64,000 nucleotides of DNA from Klebsiella pneumoniae (GTDB lineage Bacteria; Pseudomonadota; Gammaproteobacteria; Pseudomonadales; UBA5518): assembly GCA_945862145.1 (NCBI GenBank), contig CAMAXE010000012.1, forward strand, positions 54,562 through 118,561. The letters are read 5' to 3'. Position numbers and translations under genes: made by a program. This document shows, in pieces, positions 26,796 through 35,937 of this stretch. The notes under the pieces are model-generated. The model did not search any database. It saw only the letters and a program-made list of their open reading frames with translations, and had not been told where the DNA came from. Numbering within the stretch: the stretch's first letter is position 1; every line of letters starts with the position of its first letter.

Positions 26796-28391
26796 TCAGC
26801 CGGGCGGGATGCCGAGCATCGCTTTCAACCGCGCATCTTTGCCCGTCATCTCCCAGTGCAGCAGCGATACCGGTATCGCACCGGCCTGCTGGAATGCCGT
26901 GAAGAAATCCGCCATCACGAAGGGCTTGCCGGCGCTCTCGAGCTGTTTGCTCCACTCCGCTATCAATTGCTCGATCAGGTACTTGCCCACCAGATAACTG
27001 GTGCCGTAGCCGGGTTGGCGCAGGTACAGATGCTGCTCGAACGCGAGGAGCCTCGGCTCCACCCGCATCCAGTTGCGCGGTGTCCAGTCGAGGTGCACCT
27101 GGCTTGCTTCCTCCAGCGTCATCTCGTTGGCGTGCGCGCGCAGTGAGCCAATGCCGCGCGCGGCGCGCTGGGCGAGCATGATCCATACGATCTCGCGCGT
27201 TCGCGGGGCCGTGTCCAGGAGGCCTGCGTGCATGAACATCTCCTCCACCGCCGTGGCGATGCCCTCGCTGTAGCTGTCGAAGATGTTGTAGAGCAGCGCT
27301 TCCCGGCGGCAAGGGTTCGGGCTCGGCGTGTCGCGCACACGCGCCAGATCGAACCAGTGGTAGAAGTGGCAGTAGAGCGGCAGCGGGTCGAGGTGGCGGC
27401 CTATATCGAAGAAATTGCGCTCTGCCGGCGGCACGAAATCGCCCAGGTGCTCACGCAGGGCGGGTTCCATATTGGCCGTGACGGGCATGATCGCTTTCTC
27501 GCGCAGGAAGCCCATCAGCCGTGTCGCGCCCGCATCCGCGCGCGCGTGCCAGGCCTGCGGTGTGTCGGCGGCCGTGAGCGGTGGCAGGCCGCTGTTTCGC
27601 GTCTCCTCCATGGCCAGTCCATTCCACGCGCGGGCGAGTTCGCGCTCGAGCAGACGCAGCTCGTCCTCCCAGCCCAGCGGCACATAGCGCACGTTGTGCT
27701 GGTACCAGTCGTAGTTTTCGCGACCGATCCCTGATGGGCCGGTTTTGCCGGGTGCCTCGGCATCCAGCCAGTCGGCGAAAGCCAGCGTGGCCGTATGCGC
27801 CGCAGCGATCACCACGTCCAGTGCCGATCCCGGTTCCGGCGCTGCACGGGCGCTCAGCGCGTCCAGAGTGTCCAGTTCCGCGCGCACGGTGGCAGCACCG
27901 GCCATCCACAGGTCGCGGGCGTTGCCGGTGAGATTGCCGCGTGCCTGCGCGAGCAGCGGTGCGATCACACCCAGTTCGGCGGCGAGTCGTGCCGCGTCCG
28001 CGGCCGTCAGCGGGAAGCGGTAGGTCCAGAGCTCTACAGTCGCGTGGTGGGTCGGTCCCTCGCGGGCCGGCACGTCGCTCTGCTCGGGGAACACGGAGAG
28101 GTAGAAGGTGGGATCGCGTTGCCAAGGACGCAGCACCCGCAGGTTGAAGTCGAGGCCATTCATTTCCGCGCGCAACAGATGCCAGTCGACCTGCTCGGGC
28201 ACCGGCCAGCTGCTGCAATCGAGCGCTTGCAGACGTTGCCGGAAATCCTCCAGTCCTGCGGCGGCCTGCTGCATCCGCACGGGCGTGTAGTCGGGTGCGT
28301 CATCACGCTGCGGTGGTCGCTCGAAGCGGCGCCACGCGTCGAAAAGCGTGAGCAGGTCTGCGTGTCCGTTCGTGCTTGCGATGGTGCTCAT
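26796..28391 (-). CDS. DUF885 family protein, zinc motif not evident
   Basis: Protein of 531 residues resembling DUF885 peptidase-like proteins: FDSYSEGIATAVEEMFMHAGLLD and PGYGTSYLVGKYLIEQLI match the conserved C-terminal helices. Where DUF885 proteins normally have HExxPGH, this one reads YCHFYHWFDLARVR, so metal binding by the usual motif is doubtful. No signal peptide is seen with ATG 28391, which follows GGAGACTCC; an in-frame start 46 codons upstream is not supported. Function unknown. Convergent with the DUF748 gene. Confidence 0.72.
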   Translation of the reverse strand: MSTIASTNGHADLLTLFDAWRRFERPPQRDDAPDYTPVRMQQAAAGLEDFRQRLQALDCSSWPVPEQVDWHLLRAEMNGLDFNLRVLRPWQRDPTFYLSVFPEQSDVPAREGPTHHATVELWTYRFPLTAADAARLAAELGVIAPLLAQARGNLTGNARDLWMAGAATVRAELDTLDALSARAAPEPGSALDVVIAAAHTATLAFADWLDAEAPGKTGPSGIGRENYDWYQHNVRYVPLGWEDELRLLERELARAWNGLAMEETRNSGLPPLTAADTPQAWHARADAGATRLMGFLREKAIMPVTANMEPALREHLGDFVPPAERNFFDIGRHLDPLPLYCHFYHWFDLARVRDTPSPNPCRREALLYNIFDSYSEGIATAVEEMFMHAGLLDTAPRTREIVWIMLAQRAARGIGSLRAHANEMTLEEASQVHLDWTPRNWMRVEPRLLAFEQHLYLRQPGYGTSYLVGKYLIEQLIAEWSKQLESAGKPFVMADFFTAFQQAGAIPVSLLHWEMTGKDARLKAMLGIPPG

Positions 28392-28547
28392 GGAGTCTCC
28401 TGGTGGATGGGGCGCGATGGCCTCGATGGCGGGCAGGATGCCCTCGCCGTTGCGTTCGCCACGCTGGTGCCGCCCTTGGCGCAGGCCGCCGTCTCGCCCT
28501 CCGAGCAGAAAACGGGCACCGGGGGTCAAGCCGCCCGCTGAGACGCC

Positions 28548-29621
28548 TCAGAGCGCGTTGGGCAGTTCGAGGATGGCATCTGACCCGGCCGGCAGGCTGA
28601 TGAGAGTGCCATCCACGCCCAGCGTCACCGGCCCGACGTAGGCCTCGGAGACTCCACGCAGGAACACCGCGTCCAGACCCGGCAGCGGCAGGGGAGGGAT
28701 CACGTGGTAGAAGAGCAGGTGCCGCACACCGGCCGCAGTGGCGCTCTGCGCGGCCTCCACGGGGCTTGAGTGGTAGTCCGGGATGTCGCTGGTGACCTTG
28801 GCGATGATCGGGCGCCCGGCCGCAGCGCCGGCACGGTGCATCGCTGCCACCAGTTCGCTCGACAGCGCCTCGTGGACCAGCAGATCCGCGCCACGGGCCA
28901 CGGCCTCAAGGCTCGCTGACTTTGCCGTATCTCCACTCACCACCACCGAGCGCCCGCGGTACTCGATGCGGTAACCCACGGCCGGCTTTACCGGCGTGTG
29001 GCTGACCACGAACATGCGCACCGTCACACCTTCGCGCTCCAGCACCACCACCGATTGTCCGGGGGCCGGCACCGGGAACTCCGTAGCCTGCATGCCATGG
29101 CCCGATATCGGCGCCACGCTGTCGCCATGGTGCGCGCTGCGAAAACCGGCATCCGCCTCGTAAGCCATATTGAAACCCGCCACTACCTTTGCGATGCCCG
29201 GAGGGCCCAGCACCGGCAGTGGCGATGTGTTGGCCGCATTTGCCCAGCGAAGCATCGCCAATTCACCCATGCCGTCGATGTGATCCGAGTGGACATGGGT
29301 GAGCAGCAGTGCGTCTATCGCGCCCAGTGGAAAGCGCATCCGCGTCAGGTTGCGCGCTCCACCCGAGCCGGCATCGATCACCAGGTGCAGCTTGCCGGCC
29401 TGAACCGCCACGCAGGGCCCCGAGCGAACCGGGTCGGGGAGCGGGCCGCCGGCGCCGCACAGAGCGAGCTGCATGCCGTCGGGCAGTGCCGCGAAGGGCT
29501 GCTCGGACATGCTGCGTTCCAGGCCGCGCTCGGCGAGGCGCAGAGCCAGCGGGGCGCGCGCCAGATAAATGCCCGCCAGCAGCACGGGCACAAGGATCAG
29601 GCCGACACGCGACAGCTTCAT
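28548..29621 (-). CDS. Metallo-beta-lactamase-fold hydrolase, membrane-anchored or secreted
   Basis: Protein of 357 residues. Residues 3-22 are a hydrophobic anchor or signal. The MBL fold is shown by LVIDAGSGGARNL, the zinc motif THVHSDHIDGMGEL, SVVVSGDTAKSASL and late FYHVIPPLP. The domain order resembles RNase Z/arylsulfatase-type (AtsA) members more than lactamases. The substrate is unknown and probably periplasmic. ATG 29621. It lies 156 bp downstream of the DUF885 start, on the same strand. Confidence 0.85.
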   Translation of the reverse strand: MKLSRVGLILVPVLLAGIYLARAPLALRLAERGLERSMSEQPFAALPDGMQLALCGAGGPLPDPVRSGPCVAVQAGKLHLVIDAGSGGARNLTRMRFPLGAIDALLLTHVHSDHIDGMGELAMLRWANAANTSPLPVLGPPGIAKVVAGFNMAYEADAGFRSAHHGDSVAPISGHGMQATEFPVPAPGQSVVVLEREGVTVRMFVVSHTPVKPAVGYRIEYRGRSVVVSGDTAKSASLEAVARGADLLVHEALSSELVAAMHRAGAAAGRPIIAKVTSDIPDYHSSPVEAAQSATAAGVRHLLFYHVIPPLPLPGLDAVFLRGVSEAYVGPVTLGVDGTLISLPAGSDAILELPNAL

Positions 29622-29761
29622 GGTGTGCTCTCAGGAAACAGGGGGCAGCGACGTGGCTCGCGCCAAGGCGTTTGCAGGCACTACCATAAGCTGCGAGCCT
29701 GCAGCGGTGGAAGTGCGAGCGTGGCGTGGGTGTGTTCCTGACTTTGTCCGGAGGTCCGACG

Positions 29762-30352
29762 ATGTCGATGGCGGTCATTGCCTGGGGCGCGGCAGCGTTG
29801 GTCTACGGGCTTTTTCTGGTGTGGTACCTGCCGTTCGGACGGCGCATCTCGGCCGCGGAGACCGATCGGGTCATGGCCGCCATCGAGGCGCAGGGTCTAG
29901 AGCCCGAACGCGTTCTGGCGCTGCGGCGCTTTTTCGAGGAAGACACCGGCCGGTCTTTCGTGATGGTCAATCTGCTGCAGTTGAACGAGCCCAAGGCCGC
30001 CGCGCGGCGTTCGTTGGGCACCTACGAAAGGCGTTTTATGGGCCGGCTGATCCGGATGGCGGGCTTTCCGCTTTTTGCAGGCCGCGCGCTCAGCGTGTTG
30101 AACGTCGATCAGTGGGGTATCGAGGCCGATGGTTGGGATGCGGCGGCGCTGGTGCGTTACCGCTGTCGCCGGGATCTGGCCCGCATGGTGATCGACTCGC
30201 TGCAGGGCGACACCCGCGACTACAAGCATGCGGCGCTGCTGCGCACATTTGCTTTCCCCGTCTCGCCCCTCATATCCACCGGTGGACCCTGCCTGATCGT
30301 GGGTCTGACGCTGGCGTTGATTGCGGCCGTGGTGCAGATCGTGTCAGCGTGA
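29762..30352 (+). CDS. Membrane protein with DUF1330-like segment, function unknown
   Basis: Protein of 196 residues with hydrophobic helices at both ends (about 2-22 and 172-192). The middle reads FVMVNLLQLNEP, then YERRFMGRLIRMAGFPLFAGRALSVL, the pattern of dimeric alpha-beta barrel proteins of the DUF1330/EthD type (V-M-x-N-L-L, Y...Y, G-G...F-x-G-x). I do not recognise a named family for the full protein. ATG 29762 follows GGAGG; it is followed 25 bp later by the tandem thioredoxin-fold gene, with which it may form an operon. Confidence 0.65.
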   Translation: MSMAVIAWGAAALVYGLFLVWYLPFGRRISAAETDRVMAAIEAQGLEPERVLALRRFFEEDTGRSFVMVNLLQLNEPKAAARRSLGTYERRFMGRLIRMAGFPLFAGRALSVLNVDQWGIEADGWDAAALVRYRCRRDLARMVIDSLQGDTRDYKHAALLRTFAFPVSPLISTGGPCLIVGLTLALIAAVVQIVSA

Positions 30353-30377
30353 TCGGGTCGACGGGGAGGTTGCCACG

Positions 30378-31742
30378 ATGACGCGGCAGTTCCGGGATCA
30401 GGGCGGTGCGGCGAGCAGCGATCCCTCTTGGCTGCGACGAAAAATCACCTCGCTCATGATGCGCCGGCTTGCCGATCCGCTGCGCCGCGAGCGGGCGCGA
30501 GCGCGTGCCGAGAGCGCTCGCCTGCGGCGTGGCGAACCGCACCGGCTCGTGTATTTCCACCAGCCCGAGGATGCCTACAGCCATTTGGCCGTGCAGCTGC
30601 TGCAGCCCTTGTGCGAGCGTTATGACATCGTGCTGGAAACACGGCTCTGCACAGCCGAGCCGGGCGCCAACACGCCCGAGCCGGAACTCCTCGAGAGCTA
30701 CGCCCGGCGCGATTGCGCTCAGGTCGCACCGCACTACGGGCTTGTTTTTCCCGCAGCGGCGGCGGCTCCGGACGCCGCGCTGCTGGCGGCCGCGCGCGGC
30801 ATCCTCGCCGCGCAGCCGCCCGCCGCCCTGCCCGCTGTCGCGCCGCTGGTTGGAGCCGCACTCTGGAGCGCTGACACGGCGGCCATGCACGCGCTGGAGG
30901 AACGCTTTGGTCGTGCCGACGAGGCCCGCCTCGGGAACGCGCTGGATGCCGGCAACGCCGAGCGCAGGCACCTCGGCCACTACGCGGGTGCGATGTTCCA
31001 TTACGGTGGCGAGTGGTATTGGGGCGTAGACCGCCTGTATCACCTCGAGCGGCGGCTGGTCGCGCTCGGCGCCTCGCGCGAGCCGCAGGCCCAGTTGCTG
31101 GCGGCACGGCCGGCGATCGAGCTGCCCCGCGAACCCTGCGAGGGTAGCCTGCGACTCGAATTCTATGCCTCTGCGCGCAGCCCCTACACCGCCGTGATCT
31201 ACGACCGCGTGATTGCGCTGGCGCGCGACAGTGGCGTGGTGCTCGATCTGCGGCCGGTGCTGCCGATGGTGATGCGCGGCGTGCCAGTCACGGCGCAGAA
31301 GGGGCGCTACATTTTTTTTGATGCTGCCCGCGAGGCCGAGGAACTCGGGCTGTCGCCCGGGCGGCCGCGTGATCCCATCGGTGAGCCGGTGCGCCGCCTC
31401 TACTCGCTGATGCCCTGGGCCACGACGCGGGGGCGCGGCGCTGCTTTGCTGGGCGCGGCGCTGCAGGCGGCGTTTCGCCAGGGGTTGGACCTTGCTTCCG
31501 ATCGGGACTTGCGGCGCGTGGTCGAGTCGGTGGGGCTCAGCTGGTCGCAGGCACTCCTGCAACTGGGCAATCGCGGCTACGAGCAGGATTTCGAACACAA
31601 CCGCAAGGCGCTCTACGAGGCGGGCATCTGGGGCGTTCCGGCCTTTCGGCTTCTCGATGCGCAGGGCCGGGAACTTGTCTCGGCCTGGGGCCAGGACCGC
31701 CTGTGGCTGGTGGCGCGCGAGATCGTGCGGGCGCTGGGTTAG
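30378..31742 (+). CDS. Tandem DsbA/HCCA-isomerase-like thioredoxin-fold protein
   Basis: Protein of 454 residues with two thioredoxin-fold domains of the 2-hydroxychromene-2-carboxylate isomerase/GST-kappa type. The first begins near LVYFHQPEDAYSHLAVQLLQPL (about 55), the second near LEFYASARSPYTAVIYDRV (about 255). Neither has a CxxC redox motif; the C-terminal domain ends with GIWGVPAFRLLDAQGRELVSAWGQDRLWLV, a canonical HCCA/GST-kappa finish. Probably a glutathione-dependent isomerase or transferase; substrate unknown. ATG 30378 follows GGGGAGG. Confidence 0.78.
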   Translation: MTRQFRDQGGAASSDPSWLRRKITSLMMRRLADPLRRERARARAESARLRRGEPHRLVYFHQPEDAYSHLAVQLLQPLCERYDIVLETRLCTAEPGANTPEPELLESYARRDCAQVAPHYGLVFPAAAAAPDAALLAAARGILAAQPPAALPAVAPLVGAALWSADTAAMHALEERFGRADEARLGNALDAGNAERRHLGHYAGAMFHYGGEWYWGVDRLYHLERRLVALGASREPQAQLLAARPAIELPREPCEGSLRLEFYASARSPYTAVIYDRVIALARDSGVVLDLRPVLPMVMRGVPVTAQKGRYIFFDAAREAEELGLSPGRPRDPIGEPVRRLYSLMPWATTRGRGAALLGAALQAAFRQGLDLASDRDLRRVVESVGLSWSQALLQLGNRGYEQDFEHNRKALYEAGIWGVPAFRLLDAQGRELVSAWGQDRLWLVAREIVRALG

Positions 31743-31836
31743 GGGCCTTTGCGCACCTCCAGAGCGACTCCGGGAGTTTCCGCGAGCACGCTTCGCCGGC
31801 GCTTTCGTCTGCGCCCTGCCGTCGGGAGACATCACG

Positions 31837-32835
31837 GTGAATAGCTCGAATACCGATCTGATCGTCGCCGACATCGGCGGCACCAACGCCCGTTTCGCGA
31901 TCGCGCGCTGCGGCGCCGCCGGGCAGGGGATATCGCTGCGGGCCATCCGCGATTACCGCAATGCTGGACTCGTGGCTTTCGATGACGTGTTCGCGCTCTA
32001 TCTCGACGATCTCGACGATCTCGACGAAGCCGCGCCGCCGCATGCCTGCTTCGGGATCGCCGGCCCGGTGCAGTCCGGGCACGGTCGCATCACGAACCTC
32101 GGCTGGGTGCTCGATACCGGCCAGCTCCAACAGCGCTTCGGTATCAGCGATGTGATGCTGGTGAACGACTTCGAGGCACTTGCCTGGATGCTGCCGCAAC
32201 TCCCTGTTGGGGCCACCACCGCCGTGATAGATGCACCCGCCCCGCCTGCGGGGCCACGCAGCGTGATCGGTCCGGGTACCGGGTTCGGTGTCTCGCTGGT
32301 GGTGGAGAGCGGCCGGGAGCGGGTGGTCGTCAGCACCGAGTGCGGTCATATGTCATTCGCGCCCTGCACGCGCATGGAGCGCGACCTGAAGGCCTTCCTC
32401 GAGCCCATGCTCGCGCATGTCTCGGTCGAGTCGCTGCTCTCGGGTGCGGGGCTGGTGCGCATCCACGACTTCCTGATCGAGTACGCCGGATCAGGCAGTT
32501 CCGTTGCCAACCCCGCCGATATCACGGCAGCTGCGCTCGATGGCAGCCAACCCTCCTGCGCGCGGGCCGTGCAGGTGTTTCTCTCGATCATGGGGAGCGT
32601 TGCCGGCGACATCGCGCTGGCGCACGGCGCCACGGGTGGCATATTTTTGGGGGGAGGCGTGCTGCCCCGTATCGCCGCGCTGATCCCGGCCAGCAATTTC
32701 CGTGAGCGATTCGTCGACAAGGGGCCGATGCGCGATTACCTCGCGCGCATACCGGTACGCCTGATCACCGAGCCCTATATAGCCCTTCAGGGTGTCGCGA
32801 GCATTTACCTCAGCCGGCGCCGAAGCGGTAGCTAG
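31837..32835 (+). CDS. glk: Glucokinase
   Basis: ROK-unrelated (Glk family) glucokinase of 332 residues that phosphorylates glucose with ATP. VADIGGTNARFAIA is the phosphate loop, CFGIAGPV, ITNLGWVLD and LVNDFEALAW (catalytic Asp) follow, then GPGTGFGVSLVV and late GGIFLGGGVLPRI. GTG 31837 follows GGGAGAC. A triplicated 9-base unit at 32002-32028 adds an acidic LDDLDDLDE loop. The 3' end overlaps the convergent DODA-type gene by 26 bp. Confidence 0.92.
   Translation: MNSSNTDLIVADIGGTNARFAIARCGAAGQGISLRAIRDYRNAGLVAFDDVFALYLDDLDDLDEAAPPHACFGIAGPVQSGHGRITNLGWVLDTGQLQQRFGISDVMLVNDFEALAWMLPQLPVGATTAVIDAPAPPAGPRSVIGPGTGFGVSLVVESGRERVVVSTECGHMSFAPCTRMERDLKAFLEPMLAHVSVESLLSGAGLVRIHDFLIEYAGSGSSVANPADITAAALDGSQPSCARAVQVFLSIMGSVAGDIALAHGATGGIFLGGGVLPRIAALIPASNFRERFVDKGPMRDYLARIPVRLITEPYIALQGVASIYLSRRRSGS
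32002..32028 (+). repeat. Three tandem 9-base units inside glk
   Basis: CTCGACGAT, CTCGACGAT and CTCGACGAA in a row, in frame, encoding Leu-Asp-Asp/Glu repeats. Confidence 0.9.
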
Positions 32836-33622
32836 ACACCGTGCTGATGCCGAAGAACCGTTCCTCGCGGTAGATGCAGCGTCCGGGTTCGCCCGCTGCT
32901 GCGCCTGCGGCCACCATCAGTGGCAGCAGGTGTTCCTCACGGGGATGTGCGCGTCGCGCCGCCGGCGCCTGTTCCCAGTCCTTGAGTGCCGACTCGCGCT
33001 CGGCGGGGCCTGCATCGACCAGTACCTGCTGCAACCAGCCATCGAAAGCCTGCGAGGGCGCCAGCGCGCCAGGCCCGCGGTTGGCGAGGTCGTGGTAGCT
33101 CGAGCCGCTTCCCAGTATCAACACACCCTCCCGGCGCAGCGCGGCGAGTGCACGCCCCGCGGCGAGGTGCTCTGCGGGGTCGAGCCCGCGCTTCAGCGAC
33201 AGCTGCACCAGCGGCATGCCGGCATCGGGATACATCACCCGCATCGGCACGAAGGCGCCGTGATCGAGGCCACGCGCCGGGTCAGTGCAGGCCTTGATGC
33301 CGGCCTGTCGCAGCAACTGGCAGGCGTGGCTCGCCAGTTCCGGCGCGCCCGGGGTCGCGTAGGCGATGCGGTAGGTGTGCTCCGGGAATCCGTGGTAATC
33401 GAAGATGAGCGCCGGCGCAGCGCTCGCGCCCAGCGTGAATGCGGCCTCCTCCCAGTGCGCCGAAACCATCAGCACCGCGCGCGGGGCCGGTCCGAGTTGC
33501 GCGGGCAGGGCTGCGAGCGCCTGCTCCAGACCCCGGTGCGCATCGCGCATCGGGCCGTCCATCCAGGGCCAGGGGCCGCCGCCGTGGCTCAGGTAGAGCG
33601 TCGGGAGCAGGCTCTCGCTCAC
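32810..33622 (-). CDS. DODA-type class III extradiol dioxygenase (YgiD-like)
   Basis: Protein of 270 residues of the LigB/4,5-DOPA-extradiol-dioxygenase family. Expected metal-site histidines appear in LSHGGGPWPWMD, DYHGFPEHTY and GLDHGAFVPMRVMYP, with GSGSSYHDL near the C-terminus. It would cleave a catechol ring; physiological substrates of bacterial YgiD are unclear. Four bases overlap with the small 78-residue gene upstream (ATGA), so they are translationally coupled. Its tail overlaps glk antisense. Confidence 0.87.
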   Translation of the reverse strand: MSESLLPTLYLSHGGGPWPWMDGPMRDAHRGLEQALAALPAQLGPAPRAVLMVSAHWEEAAFTLGASAAPALIFDYHGFPEHTYRIAYATPGAPELASHACQLLRQAGIKACTDPARGLDHGAFVPMRVMYPDAGMPLVQLSLKRGLDPAEHLAAGRALAALRREGVLILGSGSSYHDLANRGPGALAPSQAFDGWLQQVLVDAGPAERESALKDWEQAPAARRAHPREEHLLPLMVAAGAAAGEPGRCIYREERFFGISTVSSYRFGAG

Positions 33623-33855
33623 CCGCGCTGCCAGACCACCTCGATGCCCTCGCGCCCGCCAATCGCGCGCGCCAGCATCTCGAGCAGGGCGGGATCGGCG
33701 CCCTTGCGGCGGAAGCCTTCGACCTGTTCCCGGTGGATCCAGTAATCCTGGTCGGCGTCGTGTTCTTCCTCGAGTTCGTCGATCAGGAACTGCAGCTGGC
33801 GCTCGGTCAGTTCGCCGATCAGGGCGCCGTTTTCCTTGTTCTTCAGGGCGATCAT
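33619..33855 (-). CDS. Conserved small acidic protein, function unknown
   Basis: Protein of 78 residues. The pattern IGELTERQLQFLIDELEEEHDADQDYWIHREQVEGF, then LLEMLARAIGGREGIEVVW, is shared by short gammaproteobacterial proteins that are sometimes annotated as galactosyldiacylglycerol synthase; the length rules out that enzyme. No signal peptide or membrane segment. It is translationally coupled to the DODA-type gene downstream and sits 33 bp after the aminopeptidase P stop, so the three may be one transcript. Confidence 0.75.
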   Translation of the reverse strand: MIALKNKENGALIGELTERQLQFLIDELEEEHDADQDYWIHREQVEGFRRKGADPALLEMLARAIGGREGIEVVWQRG

Positions 33856-33888
33856 GGTGTGTTTCCGTGTGGTGTTCGTGGGGGGCGG

Positions 33889-35691
33889 TCAGGCCGCTGC
33901 GAGCGGACGTGTGGCGTGTTCGAGCCAGGCGCGCGCGGCCTCGTCCAGCAGCGGGGCCACCGTCTCGGCCACGCGGCGGTGATAGCTGTCGAGCCAGGCG
34001 ATCTCGCGGGCATCGAGCAGGGCGGTGTCTAACAGGCGGCGGTCGAAGGGCACCAGCGTGATCGGCTCGAAACCGAACATCGCCTGATCAGCCCCGGTCG
34101 CCTTGTCGAGTGCTTTCACCAGCACCAGGTTCTCGTGGCGGATGCCGTAGCGGTCGGCCTTGTAGTAGCCGGGCTCGTTGCTCACCACCATGCCCGGTAA
34201 CAGTTCAGCGCTGTTCCAGGCCTTCGCGATGCGTTGCGGGCCCTCGTGGACGCTCAGGAAATTGCCCACACCGTGTCCGGTACCGTGATCGTAGTCGAAG
34301 CCCTCGTGCCACAGGAACTGGCGCGCCAGGACGTCAAGCTGCGTCCCGGTGGTGCCCCGCGGAAAGCGTGCCTGGTCGAGTGCGATGTGGCCTTTCATCA
34401 CCAGCGTGGCCATGCGCCGTATCTCCGGCCCCGGATCGCCTATCGCTACGGTGCGGGTGATGTCGGTGGTGCCGTCGAGGTACTGGCCGCCGCTGTCGAC
34501 CAGATAGACGCCGTCCATCTGCAGCCGGCCGGGGTGTTCGTCCGAGTGCCGGTAGTGGCACATCGCGGCGTTGCCACCGGCCGCGGAGATAGTGTCGAAG
34601 CTTAAGTCTTTCAGCCACGGATCCTGCGCGCGCAGCGCGTAAAGGGTGTCGGCGAGCGTGGCCTCGTCGTGCAGGCGGCCGGCGGCGATTTCGGCGTCGA
34701 GCCACGCGAGGAAGCGGCACTCCGCGGCCGCATCGCGCACGTGGGCTGCGCGCATGCAGGCGATTTCCACAGCGTTCTTGCAGGCCTTGGGCACCAGTAC
34801 CGGATCTTGGGCGGCCACCAGGGTTGCCCCGGCGCGCTCGAGCGCCAGCTGGCACCAAGCGTTGGCCGTGTCGGGGTCTGCCAGCACGCGCTGGCCGGCG
34901 AGCGCCGCAAAGGCCGTGCTGGCCGCGCTTTCGGGAAGTACCTCCACGCCCTCGCCCACGTGCGCGGCAAAGCCGTCCGGGATCTTGGCCGGATCGGTGA
35001 AGAAGCGCAGACCGCCGTCGGTCCCGAGCAGCGCGTAGCCGAGCACCAGTGGGGTGTGGGGTACATCAAAGCCGCGGATGTTGAGAAGCCAGGCCACCGA
35101 GTCGGCGGCAAACACGAGGGCGCAATCGGCACCCTTGGCAGCGATGGCCTGGCCGATCGCGCGGCGCTTGTCGCTGCTGTGGCGTCCGGTGAATTCCTCC
35201 CCGAGCAGCAGGGCCTGCCGCAACGCGGCCTCGGGTCGGTCGTGCCAGCACAGATCCACCGGGTTTGCGTCCAACGCGACCAGATCCACACCGTGACGCG
35301 CCAGGGTCTCCCGCGCGCGCTTCTGCCATGACAGCGTGTGCATGCGCGGATCGTAGCCGGCGCGGCGGCCGCGGCCGAGGCGCTTGCCCAACCACTCGGC
35401 GTGCGGCTCGTCGATCAGGTGGCGGTATTCGAAGAGCTCCGGGTCGACCTGCTGGCGCACCTGCACCGTGTAGCGGCCGTCGACGAAGATCGCTGCGCTG
35501 TCTGTTAGCACGATGGCGGTGCCCGCCGAGCCGCTGAAGGCGCTCGCCCACAGCAGCCGCTCGTTGCGGGCGGGGATGTACTCGCCGAGGTACTCGTCGG
35601 CGCGCGGGATAATGAACGCGTCGAGTTGCAGGCGGCGCATCTGCACCCGCAGGGCTTCGAGGCGGGAGCGTGCGGGGTTTGTTGCGGGCAT
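33889..35691 (-). CDS. Xaa-Pro aminopeptidase (aminopeptidase P, M24B)
   Basis: Cytoplasmic metallopeptidase of 600 residues that removes N-terminal residues ahead of proline. Two creatinase-like N-terminal domains (about 1-310) precede the pita-bread catalytic domain. Metal ligands are visible in VDSGGQYLDGTTDITRT (two Asp), HGTGHGVGNFLSVHEGP (His), NEPGYY (Glu) and HENLVLV (Glu). The three-domain length of ~600 fits the eukaryote-like APP1 subfamily rather than E. coli PepP (~440). ATG 35691 is chosen over a start 7 codons upstream because the family begins there. Confidence 0.93.
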   Translation of the reverse strand: MPATNPARSRLEALRVQMRRLQLDAFIIPRADEYLGEYIPARNERLLWASAFSGSAGTAIVLTDSAAIFVDGRYTVQVRQQVDPELFEYRHLIDEPHAEWLGKRLGRGRRAGYDPRMHTLSWQKRARETLARHGVDLVALDANPVDLCWHDRPEAALRQALLLGEEFTGRHSSDKRRAIGQAIAAKGADCALVFAADSVAWLLNIRGFDVPHTPLVLGYALLGTDGGLRFFTDPAKIPDGFAAHVGEGVEVLPESAASTAFAALAGQRVLADPDTANAWCQLALERAGATLVAAQDPVLVPKACKNAVEIACMRAAHVRDAAAECRFLAWLDAEIAAGRLHDEATLADTLYALRAQDPWLKDLSFDTISAAGGNAAMCHYRHSDEHPGRLQMDGVYLVDSGGQYLDGTTDITRTVAIGDPGPEIRRMATLVMKGHIALDQARFPRGTTGTQLDVLARQFLWHEGFDYDHGTGHGVGNFLSVHEGPQRIAKAWNSAELLPGMVVSNEPGYYKADRYGIRHENLVLVKALDKATGADQAMFGFEPITLVPFDRRLLDTALLDAREIAWLDSYHRRVAETVAPLLDEAARAWLEHATRPLAAA

Positions 35692-35818
35692 GGGGTGCTT
35701 CCGTCTGCGCAATGTTCAGGCGAGTCTTAGTACACCACCGGGCTTCGTGACTGCAAGGCGCGTTTGTCGGCCTGCTTTGGCGAAATCCGCACTGCGGCGC
35801 GATCAGTCTCTGACAGGG

Positions 35819-35840
35819 CCATTGCTCGCAGTGACAATGG
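35819..35840. promoter_or_regulatory. Inverted repeat upstream of the GPP34-STAS-ABC operon
   Basis: CCATTG and CAATGG form a 6-bp inverted repeat with a 10-base spacer, in the 246-bp gap between the divergent aminopeptidase P and GPP34 genes. A possible operator; no more than symmetry supports it. Confidence 0.25.
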
Positions 35841-35937
35841 TGGTCACAATCGCCATGCCGTCGCGCAGGGCTTGCCTCGGGCGGTGACGAAATGGCTCCC
35901 GCGCCCGCTGTGGCGCTGCCCACACAGGAGTTTCGCA

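Noticed and set aside
30270..31946. 558-codon open frame on the - strand
   Set aside because: Antisense to the tandem thioredoxin-fold gene; GC-rich third-position effect, no motifs.
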